In this document: piece by piece, positions 9,631 through 21,563 of the stretch
Numbering within the stretch: the first letter of the stretch is position 1
Layout: each line of letters opens with the position of its first letter
Assembly: GCA_007258455.2 (NCBI GenBank)
Contig: VDFB02321270.1
Span: 1-64,000 of the forward strand
DNA from: Sequoia sempervirens
Lineage: Eukaryota; Streptophyta; Pinopsida; Cupressales; Cupressaceae
Reading direction: 5' to 3'
Length of the DNA stretch: 64,000 nt
The notes under the pieces: model-generated
What the model saw: only the letters and a program-made list of their open reading frames with translations
Databases searched by the model: none
Told to the model about the DNA's origin: nothing
Made by a program: the position numbers and the translations under genes

Positions 9631-12600
9631 CTGAATCAAGGGTGTAGAGACATGCCATGTGTCAACAGTGGATTCTCTATTTTTATTCTCATTTTCTCTT
9701 AAAATGAGAAACCAGATTCATTGTAATGATGGGTTCTAATTTTTGGTAAGGTTCTTAGTTTTTAGGCTTTGGCCATGAAAGAGGCTATACACTATGAATG
9801 CTAGATGTTGAGGGTAAAGGTCCATATATTGTAATGCTCATGTAGCTTGAATGCAAAGATTTTATTATATAATTTATGTACTTGTCTCCATGTGGTATGT
9901 AATACCTTTTGAATTAAAATGATAAAGTTATTGAAGTTCTTCAAACACATTTGTTGATTGAGTTGTCTATTTTTTTATTTCCATTCAAGGAGTGGCTTGC
10001 AAGTAGCTAATGAAGGTATTTTATTTTTAGTTGGATTACTAAGTATGATTTCATGATAGGCTTAAGCAAACCTTTCTATCATAATGTGGTAGAAGCTTAA
10101 ATGTCATATATATTATGTTATATTATTGTAATATGAAGTATGATATGTGACTCTATAGCCCAAGGTAGGTAATGGTCTTGCATATTTTTCTTTCCCCATC
10201 TTTAGAAACAATCTTTAAATTCTTTAGTTCTATGTTTGGTTTTTGGAAGTGCAATGTGTTTCCATATTCTCATGCTCTAAATGTTGAGTGTTGTGAAGGA
10301 TTAGCCATCCTTTTGAAATATTCCATTTATTGAGAAATTATATGAGAATTCATCTATTATTTTCAATGTACATGGTCATTTGGCTGCATAAACTCATAGG
10401 TACATTGTGTGGGATTACCCTCATAGGTTTAGGGGAGCCTAAAGTGTAGGGGAGAAAATTGTAGATTCCATATCCCATTTGTTGGTCACTAATCTTGAAG
10501 TTCTTAAGCATAAGGACTAGCTATCCTTTAGAGGATTTTCAAGGTTCAGCTAGGAAAAAAACCAACAAAATTTAAAGTATACTTTTTACCTATATCTTTG
10601 AATTTATAGATCCAAAAAAAGAGCAATCCAGTCAAGGGTGTACTCCATGCCCTTGACCAGTGATTTCAGCTCCAAATTTTTTGCATAGGTTCCTCTTTGT
10701 ATCTCAAGCACACATTTGAAGTATTTTTGTTACTTTCCATTTTCATTTGTGAAATAAATAACATTTTCAGATTAGCTTGTATAATCAAATTAAATTAATT
10801 AATCTACATTAAAATTTAGTTAATTTCTAGATTAACAAAAGAACCCAACCCAGGGAATATTGGCTCTCCTTTTAGGTTGTTAGCTAGTATAATACCCTTT
10901 CTGATTTGGATTCTAAAGTTAAATTGAAAAGGGATTTGACCTTAATAATCTAGGCACTAGATCTAGGATCCCTTTTCAATCAAATAAAAATCAATTAGTT
11001 TAAATGTATTGGGTACCGAAAGAAATGGTGTATCCTTTTTAGGGTATGAATTAAACATTTTTTTCCTCCTTTCTAAAATATTCCTCTCTACTATCTAGTA
11101 ATAATTTATCCTAGCTAAGATGAAAATTATTCTTATTCATAGAACACTTATGCATTAATACCCTCTTTGTAGCGTCCTATAGTTTTGACGTTGGAAATGT
11201 GTTAACTAGACCTTTGAGGGATTCAAATAAGCTGCAATTAAAGAGAAAATTCTTTTTTTTTTTTTCTACTTTTAGAAATGGTAGAAAATTTAGAATAATA
11301 CTGGAGATAAATAAATGATATCAATTTTCACTAGTATATAGATCTCTATCAATTACCTCTCACCTAATGAGAAGTATAAACTTGGAATCATGAATTCCAC
11401 ACATGTTGAGATACTATAAAGGGAATTAAAAAATTCATCAAGACCTAATTATGTATCAAAATAATGAAGTTTTATGGTTTAAATATATAACAACATAACA
11501 TGTTGATTGTAGATAATTTTTTAATGGTTAGAGGAATTGATGGCTCAACAACATGGTATTCAATCATAAGGAATTGAAAAATAAGTGAGACATATATAAA
11601 CCTAACCAAATCTATACTATTCACTTCTACTCTAGGGAAAGTAGGTTTCAAACTTGGGTTAATTAGTATGACATGACACTATAATGGTTGATTATACCAA
11701 CCAAGAAAAGCCTAGGGATAATCAACAAAGGTTTTAGTTTTTAGAATTTAAGAGTTATTGTTATGTATTAATTTATATGCCTTTTTAGTGATTTATATTG
11801 TGAAATTAGTTTGGTGTAAGAGGGTTGGGGTTCTGAATGGACGTCTCTTTGATTGGTTCCTTCATCCCTAACTACATCAAAGTAAAACTAAAAAAGGGAA
11901 AAGTGTAAGGTATAAAATAATTTTATACATGAATAAAAATTGTTAAATCCAACAAAATTGAAAATATAATTATTTTAGAAGAGAGTGATCCCACAATAAC
12001 ATGTTCGACTTTTTTTCTAAGTGGGACACTCATATTTGGTAATTTTTAAATTGTTTCAATTATAGGGAATAAATTATCAAGAATCTAAGGTTGATGTAAA
12101 TTAATGAGTTGTGGTATTTATATATAGATTAGGTATAATTTTTAATATTATTTAAATAATTATTTCTATCAATTTTTACTTTTTATCTACTATTGGTCAA
12201 ACTAGTCTATATTGTCATACCCATTATATTAAATCAAAAATAAATACATAAATGGTTTCTTTAGCATGTAAGGCTGAGATCCATATCACCTATAGGGTTT
12301 AGAATTACACTTCTACAATTGTTCCTTAATAACATTTTTGTATGTTAAATTTAAAATATATGGGCTATTAACTATACAACATCCCCATTCACTTGTATAT
12401 TATATATAAATTTTATGCATAGATACTAGTATGGTTATACTTTTTTCATGATCTAATATGAGTATCCTCCATGTTTTCTATAGTCCCAACCATTGTTATC
12501 ACTATAAATTTATCCTATCAATTCTTATGTGAGCTACTCTACTCATAAACTTAAAAATTCATACCCTATTTTTTTAATGCTTGTTTTGTTCCTAATTTTG

Positions 12601-13319
12601 ACCAATATTTAAGATAAAAATGGTATCCTATGGCCTAGGGTATCATTCTATGTAGGGGATAGAAGTTCACCCTTAGTAGAAATCATATACTAGTTGTAGC
12701 CTTATCTAGGATTTTCCTTAGTCTTCTATACCATTATGGTTTGACTAATTCCTCTTCTATAATTCTAATGACCTCATTTTATCACCTTCTTCTAGGAGAA
12801 TTACCAAAATCATGGATGGGATATTACTATTCATTCTATGCTTGTGCTCTAAGGAAAATTACAGAATCATCAATTTTATAGCATGTATGACAATGATAGC
12901 ATTGGTTTTAAACATCCTCTTCAATCTCAAGTTATAACTTATGGCACTTATAAATAAAATATAGTTTTTTATCTACCAAAAACCTAATTGTAGTATATGT
13001 GTTATAGAGATCTAAATAGTTACAAAATTTTGGGATAGAATGCACAAGTAGAGCTCCCTAGAAGTTGCTAGATACATCTCAATTTGTAATATTAAAAGGG
13101 ATTCTAATTACTAGCATGGAATATCTAATGTGTTATGACCAAACTATTAGTGTCATCATCAATCAAGTGGATACATTCTAGAGGGAGATAATAATAATTC
13201 ACCACTTTTAGATCTAATTTCTAGTAAGTTGATGATGTTATTAGAAGTTGATTGCAGATAACCCAATACTTTTTTGAATTGCTAAAAAATTGATCAATTT
13301 TACAATTTAAATTATAACC
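9631..13319. other. AT-rich non-coding stretch, no gene seen
   Basis: No reading frame, LTR pair or tRNA-like sequence is recognised in this 3.7-kb stretch. A poly-T run lies near 11,253. The right end may include the 3' tail of the LINE relic that follows. Confidence 0.45.
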
Positions 13320-13720
13320 TTTTTGAGTTAATTTGTTGATTTATCTCCATGTAAATATGTTTAATGGTGAATTTTGTTAATGATTCCAAGAGAAATTATA
13401 TCTTCCTTATAATATTGTTGATCTTCCAATTAGGAGTTCCTCTATTTCTAATGGAATTGAAACTACCATTGAATCCCATTCAATACAATTTTTTTGACTT
13501 ATAGTTTCTTGTAAAATTGCAATTATAGTAGTAACACCTATGCCTCAACCTCATTATTAGTCCCTTGGATTGTGTATTTTTATCCAACACCAATCAACTT
13601 CCCCTTGTGATCTTGATTATAAATTAGCAGCAAAAACTCTTAGATTACCCCTAGAGACACCATCAAACATTAATTTGATCCATCTCTCTAGTAGGTATTT
13701 CTATTTAATTCATTTCCTTA
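13320..13720 (-). pseudogene. LINE-type RNase H domain relic
   Basis: Read on the minus strand, the hallmarks of the RNase H domain at the C-terminus of plant LINE polyproteins appear in order, in shifting frames. First is WIKLMFDGVSRGN near 13,650-13,690, the strand carrying the first catalytic Asp. Next comes a NNEVEA phrase near 13,550 (catalytic Glu region), then a WDSMVV phrase near 13,470 (catalytic Asp region). PNWKINNIIRKI follows at about 13,398-13,433, and FTIKHIYMEINQ near 13,350 sits at the usual C-terminal His region. At least two stops and several frameshifts make it non-functional. The reverse transcriptase that should lie upstream (higher coordinates) is not recognisable. A host RNase H-like gene is possible but the domain wording is typical of LINEs. 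Confidence 0.75.
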
Positions 13721-14566
13721 GTTTTACAAGTGGATAAGCCCCACCAACCCCATTAATGAAGGCTATAATTTTTTTTGATATTTTTTTATTAATTTTTATT
13801 TAGTGAAATTATTCTAACACATAAATTTAATTACAAAATATTCAGAATGTCAGTGAATTAATGGGATTGGACCATTAGCTCTGTTATCTAGTCCATGGAA
13901 ATTTTTTGGTAATCCTTTATTAAATATTCTATTTGTTATTAATTTTTTAATTAGTACTAAATTATTTTTTATGTCTATATTATTCTACAACACATTTTTC
14001 TTTCCATATATATCAAATTTATTATTTTTATTTTTCATTGAAATAATGTCATATAATTGGAGTGGAATGTATTTTTGAAATATTTTTCTAATAATATTTG
14101 CTATTTTCTCTAGTGCCTTGACTAGAGATCATTATCTCTTTATAATAGACCTACATCAATTATAAAAATAATACATATTATAGTGTTTGAAAAGATAATA
14201 CTAAGCGATACTACGGGTTACATAGTTACAAATTAAAATATCTAAATGACTTCATTTAATTTTTAAAAAGGTGATGCAAAATTAAATTTTTATTAGCATT
14301 TTGATTGGTAGAAAGGAAAATCTATTAGGGATTTAGTTTAATCCTAGGTATGTTATATCCAAGAATTTTTTTATCTAACCCCCTTAAATAGAAACCCTCT
14401 AGGTTTAAATCATTAATTTTTAAAAATATGATATTTTAGGGAAAAATGTAGATGTTTCACAAGTTAGACACACTATTGTGGAATTAGTCAAGGTTTACTA
14501 AAAATATGTCAAGTTTCAAACATATAAAATCCAAATTTAAAAAATATATATTTATGTATATTAATA
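13721..14566. other. AT-rich stretch, no gene seen
   Basis: This is where the LINE reverse transcriptase should be if the relic were full length. I looked in the three minus-strand frames and found no YxDD or other RT motif. Confidence 0.4.
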
Positions 14567-14672
14567 TGTGTATGTTTGTATATGTATACATGCATACATG
14601 TATATGCATAGATGTGTGTGTGTACACACATATATGCACACATGTATATACATACATACATACATACATACA
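14567..14672. repeat. TATG/TACA microsatellite
   Basis: Alternating TGTA, TATG, CATA and TACA steps, with GTGTGTGTGTACACACA in the centre and a (CATA)n run at 14,647-14,672. Same composition class as the array at 1.86-2.12 kb. Confidence 0.85.
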
Positions 14673-15381
14673 TGAGTTTGTATAAATAATCTACAAACTT
14701 TCTAAATTAATATTTAAACTATTTTTATGTAGATAGGAATTTCTATAGTCAAGAGTGTTTGAGAAAGTGTATAGATCAATGGCTAAGATTAAAGCTACTA
14801 ACATACAAAAAATATTATTCATAAAATTTTTAATGAATATATGATATTTTGACATGGAAAATATTTTTTACAAAGTTGTATAGTTAACATAAAATATTTA
14901 TCATAATCTAATAGAGAAACATGGAACATTTGTTGACCTTACAACCAAACTTCATTATCCTTTTTATTAGCTACAAACATGTTGTTACTACTCAATTTTA
15001 CTCCTATTCCCACTAATTTTTCCCTTTATTATCTAAAATACATATTTAAACATATGAATTACCTCCTTGCAATGATAAAATTAATTTCAAAAGAGTTTGA
15101 TGCTTCCACACATCCTTCTAAGTTTGTTATCAACTCATTAATTTTCCCCATAAGAGAGCAAGTGTTGGTATATAGAATTATATGGTGTCACTGGAATCAA
15201 GGGATTTCCTTAATTTTAAACTTTTTAACGATTTTCTCATGGAAAAAATGTTATCAAATTTGTATCATTCTAAATTTTTTAGTAGGATATTTTCTGGTGT
15301 GTCCAATCAACTTTCACTAGATACATGTGAGACCATTTTTATGGTTTTAATTATTTTATCTCCAAGTAAATGGTAGGATAA
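14673..15381. other. Stretch without a recognised gene
   Basis: Overlapping plus-strand frames at 14,979-15,320 and 15,182-15,376 are open but AT-driven and match no family I know. Once the nested elements are removed this sequence would sit directly upstream of the HSP20 relic, so it may hold its former 5' flank. Confidence 0.3.
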
Positions 15382-17004
15382 TGCATTGTATAAAAATGGA
15401 CCCTTGTCATTTTCATGGTCTTTTAGGCCTTGTTTCATGATGTTTGGTTTATTTTTCTCTAATTTTATGTTGTAATATGGCTTGAACATGCATATTTAGG
15501 TACTAAAATTCAAATAATGGCATCCTGTGCAGGCGTTGTGAAGTGTTGTAAAATATTTCTACACTCTTCTAGACTCTATTAATTACAATTCACATAAAAA
15601 ACACGTTTTCATCACTAATAAAGTCCTATTTTGAAGTGTTGTAAAATATTGTAACAAGATTTCACACTTTTCTAGGAATAACTTCAATATTTACACCTTT
15701 CTTATTCTTTATTTGACCCCATTATGCCCTTATAAAGCTTAATTAAGTGTATTTTTGATGTAAACCTGACAAATAACATTAAAAATGACTTAATTCCCAA
15801 CACCCATTTTTAGGTCCTAGGTGGGATCCATTTGCCATGGGTGGAAAATGAGTCCCCCTTGGCTCCAAATTCAAAGCTTTTAAAATTTCCTTTTAGTTTT
15901 TTATTCAAAATCACTTGATGTCAGCCTATGATGATGTATTATTGGGTTACTAAGGCACAAGATTGTATAAATAAGTGATTTTCACCTCATTTTACATCTC
16001 CTACATTCTCACATCACATTCAAGCAATATTTTCATTCAATCAAGTATTCAATCATCTTACAACATCAAATCAAGCATTAATCAAGTATTTTTGAGCATC
16101 CACTAACACAACTTCAGATTTTCTTCACCAAGAGTTTGGTAATTTGATAACATTTGCATTTTATTTGTTTATCATTCTCTTGCATTTCATTATTTCATTA
16201 GGGGTTTGATTACCAAAGTGGGGTTTGACCAAGGAAAACCCCTATTTGCTAAGCCTCAACCCTTTTTCCCTTTTTGCATGTGTGTTTGTAGACCTTTGTA
16301 CGAATATTTAACAAGCATTTAGGTGTTGAAGAGTGATCAAAAATTCAAGTAGGTGCTTCAAGTCAAATTAACCATATTTCAAGCTTGAAGAAGGTGTTAT
16401 GTCTGTTTCTTGTAGAATTGACATTGGCAACCTAACAAGCAGACATCCTCAGATCTAGTGTTGCAGAGCTTTTTCTTGATTTCATAGAATTTTGGGAGAG
16501 GAATGATTCACCACCAATGGAAAATGAGTCCCATCTTAAGGATAAAAATCTAAGGTTTGTCAGATTTTAATTCTTGGCACTTAAAAACCTGTTTCTGACA
16601 ATTTTCATTAGAAGCAAGACTAATTTTCCACCCTAGGTGAATGAGTCCCACTAGTGAATTTATATAATTTTAGATAGCATTGAAACCATTCCATATTCCT
16701 CAATTCCTACCCAAGTGCACACTGATTCAACCTGTTTCCTTATGTTCTACATTTATTCATTCTTATTTCATTATTTGCATATCATACTGTGTTTTCTAGC
16801 ATACCATAAATCTTAAGTTTTGCATACATAATTAGTTATTTAGATCACTTAACTACACTTAGATCATATCATTTAGTTTTAATAACATCCTACATTGCAT
16901 AATTTGAATGAACCTAGTTAACATTTTTGTCCTACCTCTCTCCTTTTAGGTGAAAAAACCTAGAAGAGTTAGAGAGCCTTGTGGTGCCAAAAATCTATGG
17001 TTCA
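15382..17004 (+). repeat. 5' LTR of outer element
   Basis: Begins TGCATTGTATAAAAATGG and ends CTATGGTTCA. It aligns with the split copy at 20,459-21,134 plus 31,660-32,547 with clear divergence, so the insertion is old. A 'gggtttgaccaaggaaaa' phrase near 16,220 recurs at 31,830. Confidence 0.88.
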
Positions 17005-17447
17005 TTTTGGTGAACCTGTATTTTGAACACTTTTCATTTCTAATTTCATTTTCATGTTGCATCCTAGATTACACTTGCATCAACATTCAATTACAGTTAT
17101 TATTTTTTCTTGCATTCTAGGGTTTCTCAAATTGCATTAGTGAAACATTCATTTAGATTTCATTTTTGCATTGCATCTAATTGAAAAAGCTAAAAATTTG
17201 CATTTGTATCCTTCATTGCATTCTGAAAAGCATTAGAATCACACTAAAATTCTGAAAAACACAAAAGAAATCTCATACTAGGACTCATTCGCCACCCTAG
17301 GCGAATCAGTTCACCTGCATTGTTCACACTACATTTTTAGACATTTTCTGGCATTTTTTTGCATTATTATTTTCTATAGTTGCTTTTTGTTTTTATTTAT
17401 AGAATCCCTTATTTTAGTCATTTATTGAATCTTAGTTTACTTGCATC

Positions 17448-18374
17448 ATGGAATTTTCTTTCAACAATTTCAAGAATTCATTAAAATCCTTGGTAGACTT
17501 GTCCAATTGTGCCTTTGGTTGTGACCCTAATGACATTGAGCTACCTCATGCTCCTTCAACTTCTCATGATTGTCCTGCTCGTGAAGTAAACATCATTGGA
17601 GAAGATGGTGATAGCATGAACAAGTTTGAAAATGGATTCCTTGATAACCTAGAAGCCACTACAGCCTTCTATCCATCCATGAAGTCACAAGATCTTCCTA
17701 CTATTGCACCTCCTGATCACTTTGCATACTTACATCCTAGAATTAATGAAGGACCTCAGGTTCCTCCCTCAATTGGACCTAGTTCCTCTAAACCAAAATC
17801 ACAACCATTTTATGATCACAAAGTCACAAAAACTCCCTTAAACCTTGAAGAAACATATGGCAAAGGCTTCACTATCCTAAGTAAACAAGGTTGTGACACA
17901 ACACATGAACATGACATTCACCAACTTCTTGAACAAAAACCAACTAAAGAAAACACAACCGGACTAGGATATCAAGATCCTTCTCATCCTAATAGACCTC
18001 CTTTTGAATATTTGAGACTTGGGGATGATGGTACAATTATCTTTGATCCTCCTCCTGACTTAACCATTCTCCTTCCACATGAACAACCATTAAGTAATTT
18101 TAATAACATTGATGCTAGGATCCCCACGGGTCCTCTTCCTCCTTTCATTCATGAAACAAGAGATTCCAACAAATGAAAATGACCTTAAAAATTGAATAAA
18201 ATCAAGTTTCCTACACACCCTCCACCTGAATGTGAAAGGATAATTCAACTGCTTTTAAGCAAAGTTCTTGTACTTTTACCACCTATGAATAGGTTGGCCA
18301 TTCATCCTAGAGATTCTGATATACCATTTTTCAAATATCATCGCATTCTTGGACATCGAACCAAAGAATTTTAG
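17448..18374 (+). pseudogene. Gag-like ORF remnant of outer element
   Basis: One frame runs from the ATG at 17,448 to a TGA at 18,174-18,176 (242 residues). After two further nearby stops the same frame continues from 18,192 to a TAG at 18,372. The first part is Pro/Ser/Thr-rich and matches nothing I can name. The second part begins with FPTHPPPECERI and contains FFKYHRILGHRTKEF followed after the stop by ILK. That looks like a retrotransposon zinc knuckle of the CxYHx3GHx4C kind in which both Cys positions have become Phe. The likely role was nucleic-acid binding in a gag protein. No RT-encoding frame follows, which fits a non-autonomous element. Confidence 0.45.
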
Positions 18375-18824
18375 ATATTGAAGGACATACTAGATAAGTA
18401 TCACTTCATTGATATCAATTTCTTTCCTCGTGTCCCATCACCACTAAATCCCTTTATCATGCCATAGTTTTAGAATTCTCTATTCTCACTATTGCTTGAT
18501 CCTTTCACATCACTCACCTCGGCTCATTCTTTCATTTACACTTTGTGAGGGGCAAGAAGTTATTAGCCTTGTCCTAATTGTAATGCACTTGTCATTGTCT
18601 CTTAACTATGTTATTCTTTTTTCACTTAGTTGCTTAAGATTGAAAAACCAATAACTTAGTTAATGGTTGACTTCCATTTGTATTACTTGCTCCTTTTTCA
18701 TTTTTATTTCATGTGTGTATCGTGTTCCCCCATAAAGCGTGTTTGATGTTCCCTCTTTTTATACACTTCTTCTATTTGTACCTCTATTCTTTTGTATGTT
18801 GTGCATTGTCTTTTTCACTTTTGT

Positions 18825-19275
18825 TTTGTGTTCTCCTCTTGGGGATGATGCAAAGCATAGAGATGCCCTATGTCTCTTTCATGTCGACTTAAAAGGTCCT
18901 TGTATTTTTTTCTTTTGTTTTGTGTTATCCTTTTGGGGATGACACAAAGCATTGAGACACCCTATGTCTCTTCCATGTTGACCCAATTGGTCCCTTTTCC
19001 TTTTCCTTTTTGTCTTTTTCTTGTGTTTTTCCTTTTGGGGATGACCCAAGGCATTGAGACCAAAATGTCTCCTTCATGTTGACCCTAAACCTTTTACTTT
19101 TCTTAATTACCTTTTCATTTTCTTTTCACTTGTGTTTTCCTTTTGGGGACGATGCAAGGCATTGAGACTACAATGTCTCTTCCATGTTGACCCAAAACGG
19201 ACTTCCATTTTTCTTTTTTTTTCGCTCTCTTTGTGTCATTCTTCTAGTTTTATGTGCTTTGGGGAATAATGACAT
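18825..19275 (+). repeat. Tandem array of ~95-115-bp units
   Basis: A core reading GGGGATGAtgCAAaGCATtGAGAc, then tATGTCTCTtcCATGTtGACcc, recurs with the GGGG at 18,841, 18,935, 19,037 and 19,145; a last decayed GGGG start lies near 19,261. Cores are separated by T-rich spacers ending in gtgttttCCTTTT. The spacing grows steadily (94, 102, 108, about 116). Several small overlapping frames here are artefacts of the repeat. Confidence 0.8.
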
Positions 19276-20443
19276 TTTTGAGCTCTTTAATCAAAAAATT
19301 ATAGAAAGGAACATACTAACCCCAAACCCATAGATCCCTTATGTGTTTGGTGTGCTCTTTTGTGGGGGACAACTCCCTTTCTTTTTTTTTTCCTTTTCCT
19401 TGACATGAAACATCCTTACTCAGAAATATATGACTTGGCATAGAGATTTCCAAGTTAGGCTCTCATATCTTGTTTCTTTTTTTAATTTTTCCTTTACTAC
19501 TTTAAAGTAATTGCTCATGACATGGTGTGTATCAATTCCTTTAAAGTGGGGGGAATTCATTACCATTAATTCATTTGCATTCTTGGTTCCTAGTGTAGCC
19601 TTGTCATTTATATGATGCGTTCATCACTTTGTGGATGACAATGGGTGTGATGTCCTTCATATGGGTGATCTATCTTAGCATATGACATTCCTCTTGGTGG
19701 CCTGATGCTATGCACTACATCCTCTAAGTGGTGAATATCCTATTCTTTGATTGGTCCTCTCTTGGAGACATTAGACATAATGTTCCCTAAGTGACTAACC
19801 TTGTATGAACTTAACAAGACTCCTTTGAACATCTTTTGAATTTTACATTTTTTTCATTTTTGCATTTTACAATTTTGCCACCTTGCATAACGCAACTTCC
19901 ATGCCTGTCGTACCTTCCTTTTTGTTCATGATTTCTAAGCATATAGAGCTTTTCTTGTCTTATGCTCAGCATGAACCAACATTTTCTTTGTGGTTCCTTG
20001 TTAAACTTATTAGGAGGTATAACTTTGATATGATTGAGTGGGAAGCCCATCCAACAACATGAATTTCCCCATAGCCACCTTTGTGTTTGTGAAAGCATAC
20101 CAAATAGTGTATGTATCTTACCTTTAGGGCCTTCTCACCTAGCGGACTGCCATGTGTTTCATCACCCTAGAGTTAGTATGCATTCTCTTTTCAAAGCAAT
20201 CAGCCTAGATCTAATCCACAACTAGTTGGATAGATGATCGAAGCTTCATCTGATTCTCCTCTTTTCAACACTTGTGTGTTCCTTCGTTCTTATGCTTAGT
20301 TTTTCATGAGATCTTCATCCTGGGGGCTTGATCATCCCTCTTGATTGTTGTATTCTATCTTTCTAGTGTAAGTACATTTGATCCCTCCTCTCAATTTTCA
20401 TGGCTACTTTAGTGTGAGTTTGAAGTAAGTTCATCCTCTCACT
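19276..20443 (+). other. Outer element interior, no gene seen
   Basis: Between the tandem array and the 3' LTR I see no coding sequence. A polypurine-like AAAGTGGGGGGAATTC lies near 19,543, close in wording to the true tract at 20,444, and might be a decayed second tract. Confidence 0.5.
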
Positions 20444-20453
20444 AAAGTGGGGG
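20444..20453 (+). other. Polypurine tract of outer element
   Basis: AAAGTGGGGG followed by CTAAA and then the TGCATCG start of the 3' LTR. Confidence 0.75.
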
Positions 20454-20458
20454 CTAAA

Positions 20459-21134
20459 TGCATCGTAGAAAAATGGACCCTTGTCATTTTCATGGCCTTT
20501 TAGGCCTTGTTTCATGATGTTTGGTCTATTTTTCTCTGATTTTATGTTGTAATATGGCTTGAACATGAATATTTAGGTACTAAAATTCAAATAATGACAT
20601 CTTGTGAAGGTTTTGTGAAGTGTTGTAAAAAATTTCTACACTCTTCTAGACTCTATTGATTACAATTCACCTAAAAATCACCTTTTCATCACTAAGCAAG
20701 TCCTATTTTGAAGTGTTGTAAAGTCTTGTAACAAGATTTCATGCTTTTCTTGGCATAACTTCACTATTTACACCTTTCTTATGCTTTATGTGGCCCCTTT
20801 ATGCCCTTACAAAGCTTAATTAAGTGTATTTTTTTTAATGTAAACCCATCAAATAACATAAAACATGACTTAATTCTTGACACCCATTTTTAGGTCCTAG
20901 GTGGGACCCATTCGCCTTGGGTGGCGAAAGAGTCCCCCTTGGCTACAAATTCATTTTTTTTGAAATTTCCTTTTGGGTTTTTATTCAAAATCACTTGATG
21001 TTGGCCTATGATGAGGTATTATTGGGTTACTAAGGCACAATATTGTATAAATAAGCAATTTTAACCTCATTTTACATCTACATTGTCACATCACATTCAA
21101 GAAATATTTTCATTTAATCAAGTATTCAAGCAGA
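20459..21134 (+). repeat. 3' LTR of outer element, first part
   Basis: Matches 15,382 to about 16,045 of the 5' LTR, then breaks off where the 4.4-kb-LTR element begins. The rest resumes at 31,660. Confidence 0.88.
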
Positions 21135-21519
21135 TGTAATACCCCTCATACTGTTTAAACTTATTATTTTATGTGCTTTGGCTTGGATACTCTGATGGTA
21201 CTAGTATTGTTTGATTTGGTTAGTTAGAAATTTGATGATGCTATTATCCTATTAGTGGATTTGATTATTTTGTATGACATTGTGGTTGGTTAGATGTTAG
21301 TTGATTTTCAGAATTATTATGATGCAATGATTTAATGAATTATGTCATGAGATGAATTGTTAGTTTAGAAATGTTATTTTATTAGTTAGATTATAATTGT
21401 TAGGGTAGGTGTGATGAAGGACAATATGGCATCACTCGTTCGCGAGTGCTCTGTTATGTTGCGATTCCTTCTCACAATGCAGTACTTTAATTTAATGCTT
21501 CGATTTGATGCTTTGATTT

Positions 21520-21563
<44 letters not shown>

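Noticed and set aside
5273..9635. Target-site duplication for the minus-strand LARD
   Set aside because: Flanks AATGG and CTGAA do not match at any one-base shift of the LTR ends.
9289..9702. 137-codon plus-strand frame
   Set aside because: It lies mostly in the LTR, crosses the LTR end and has no equivalent frame in the other LTR copy.
18739..19269. Chain of Phe/Leu/Cys-rich frames that look like membrane peptides
   Set aside because: They follow the tandem DNA repeat and its T-rich spacers.
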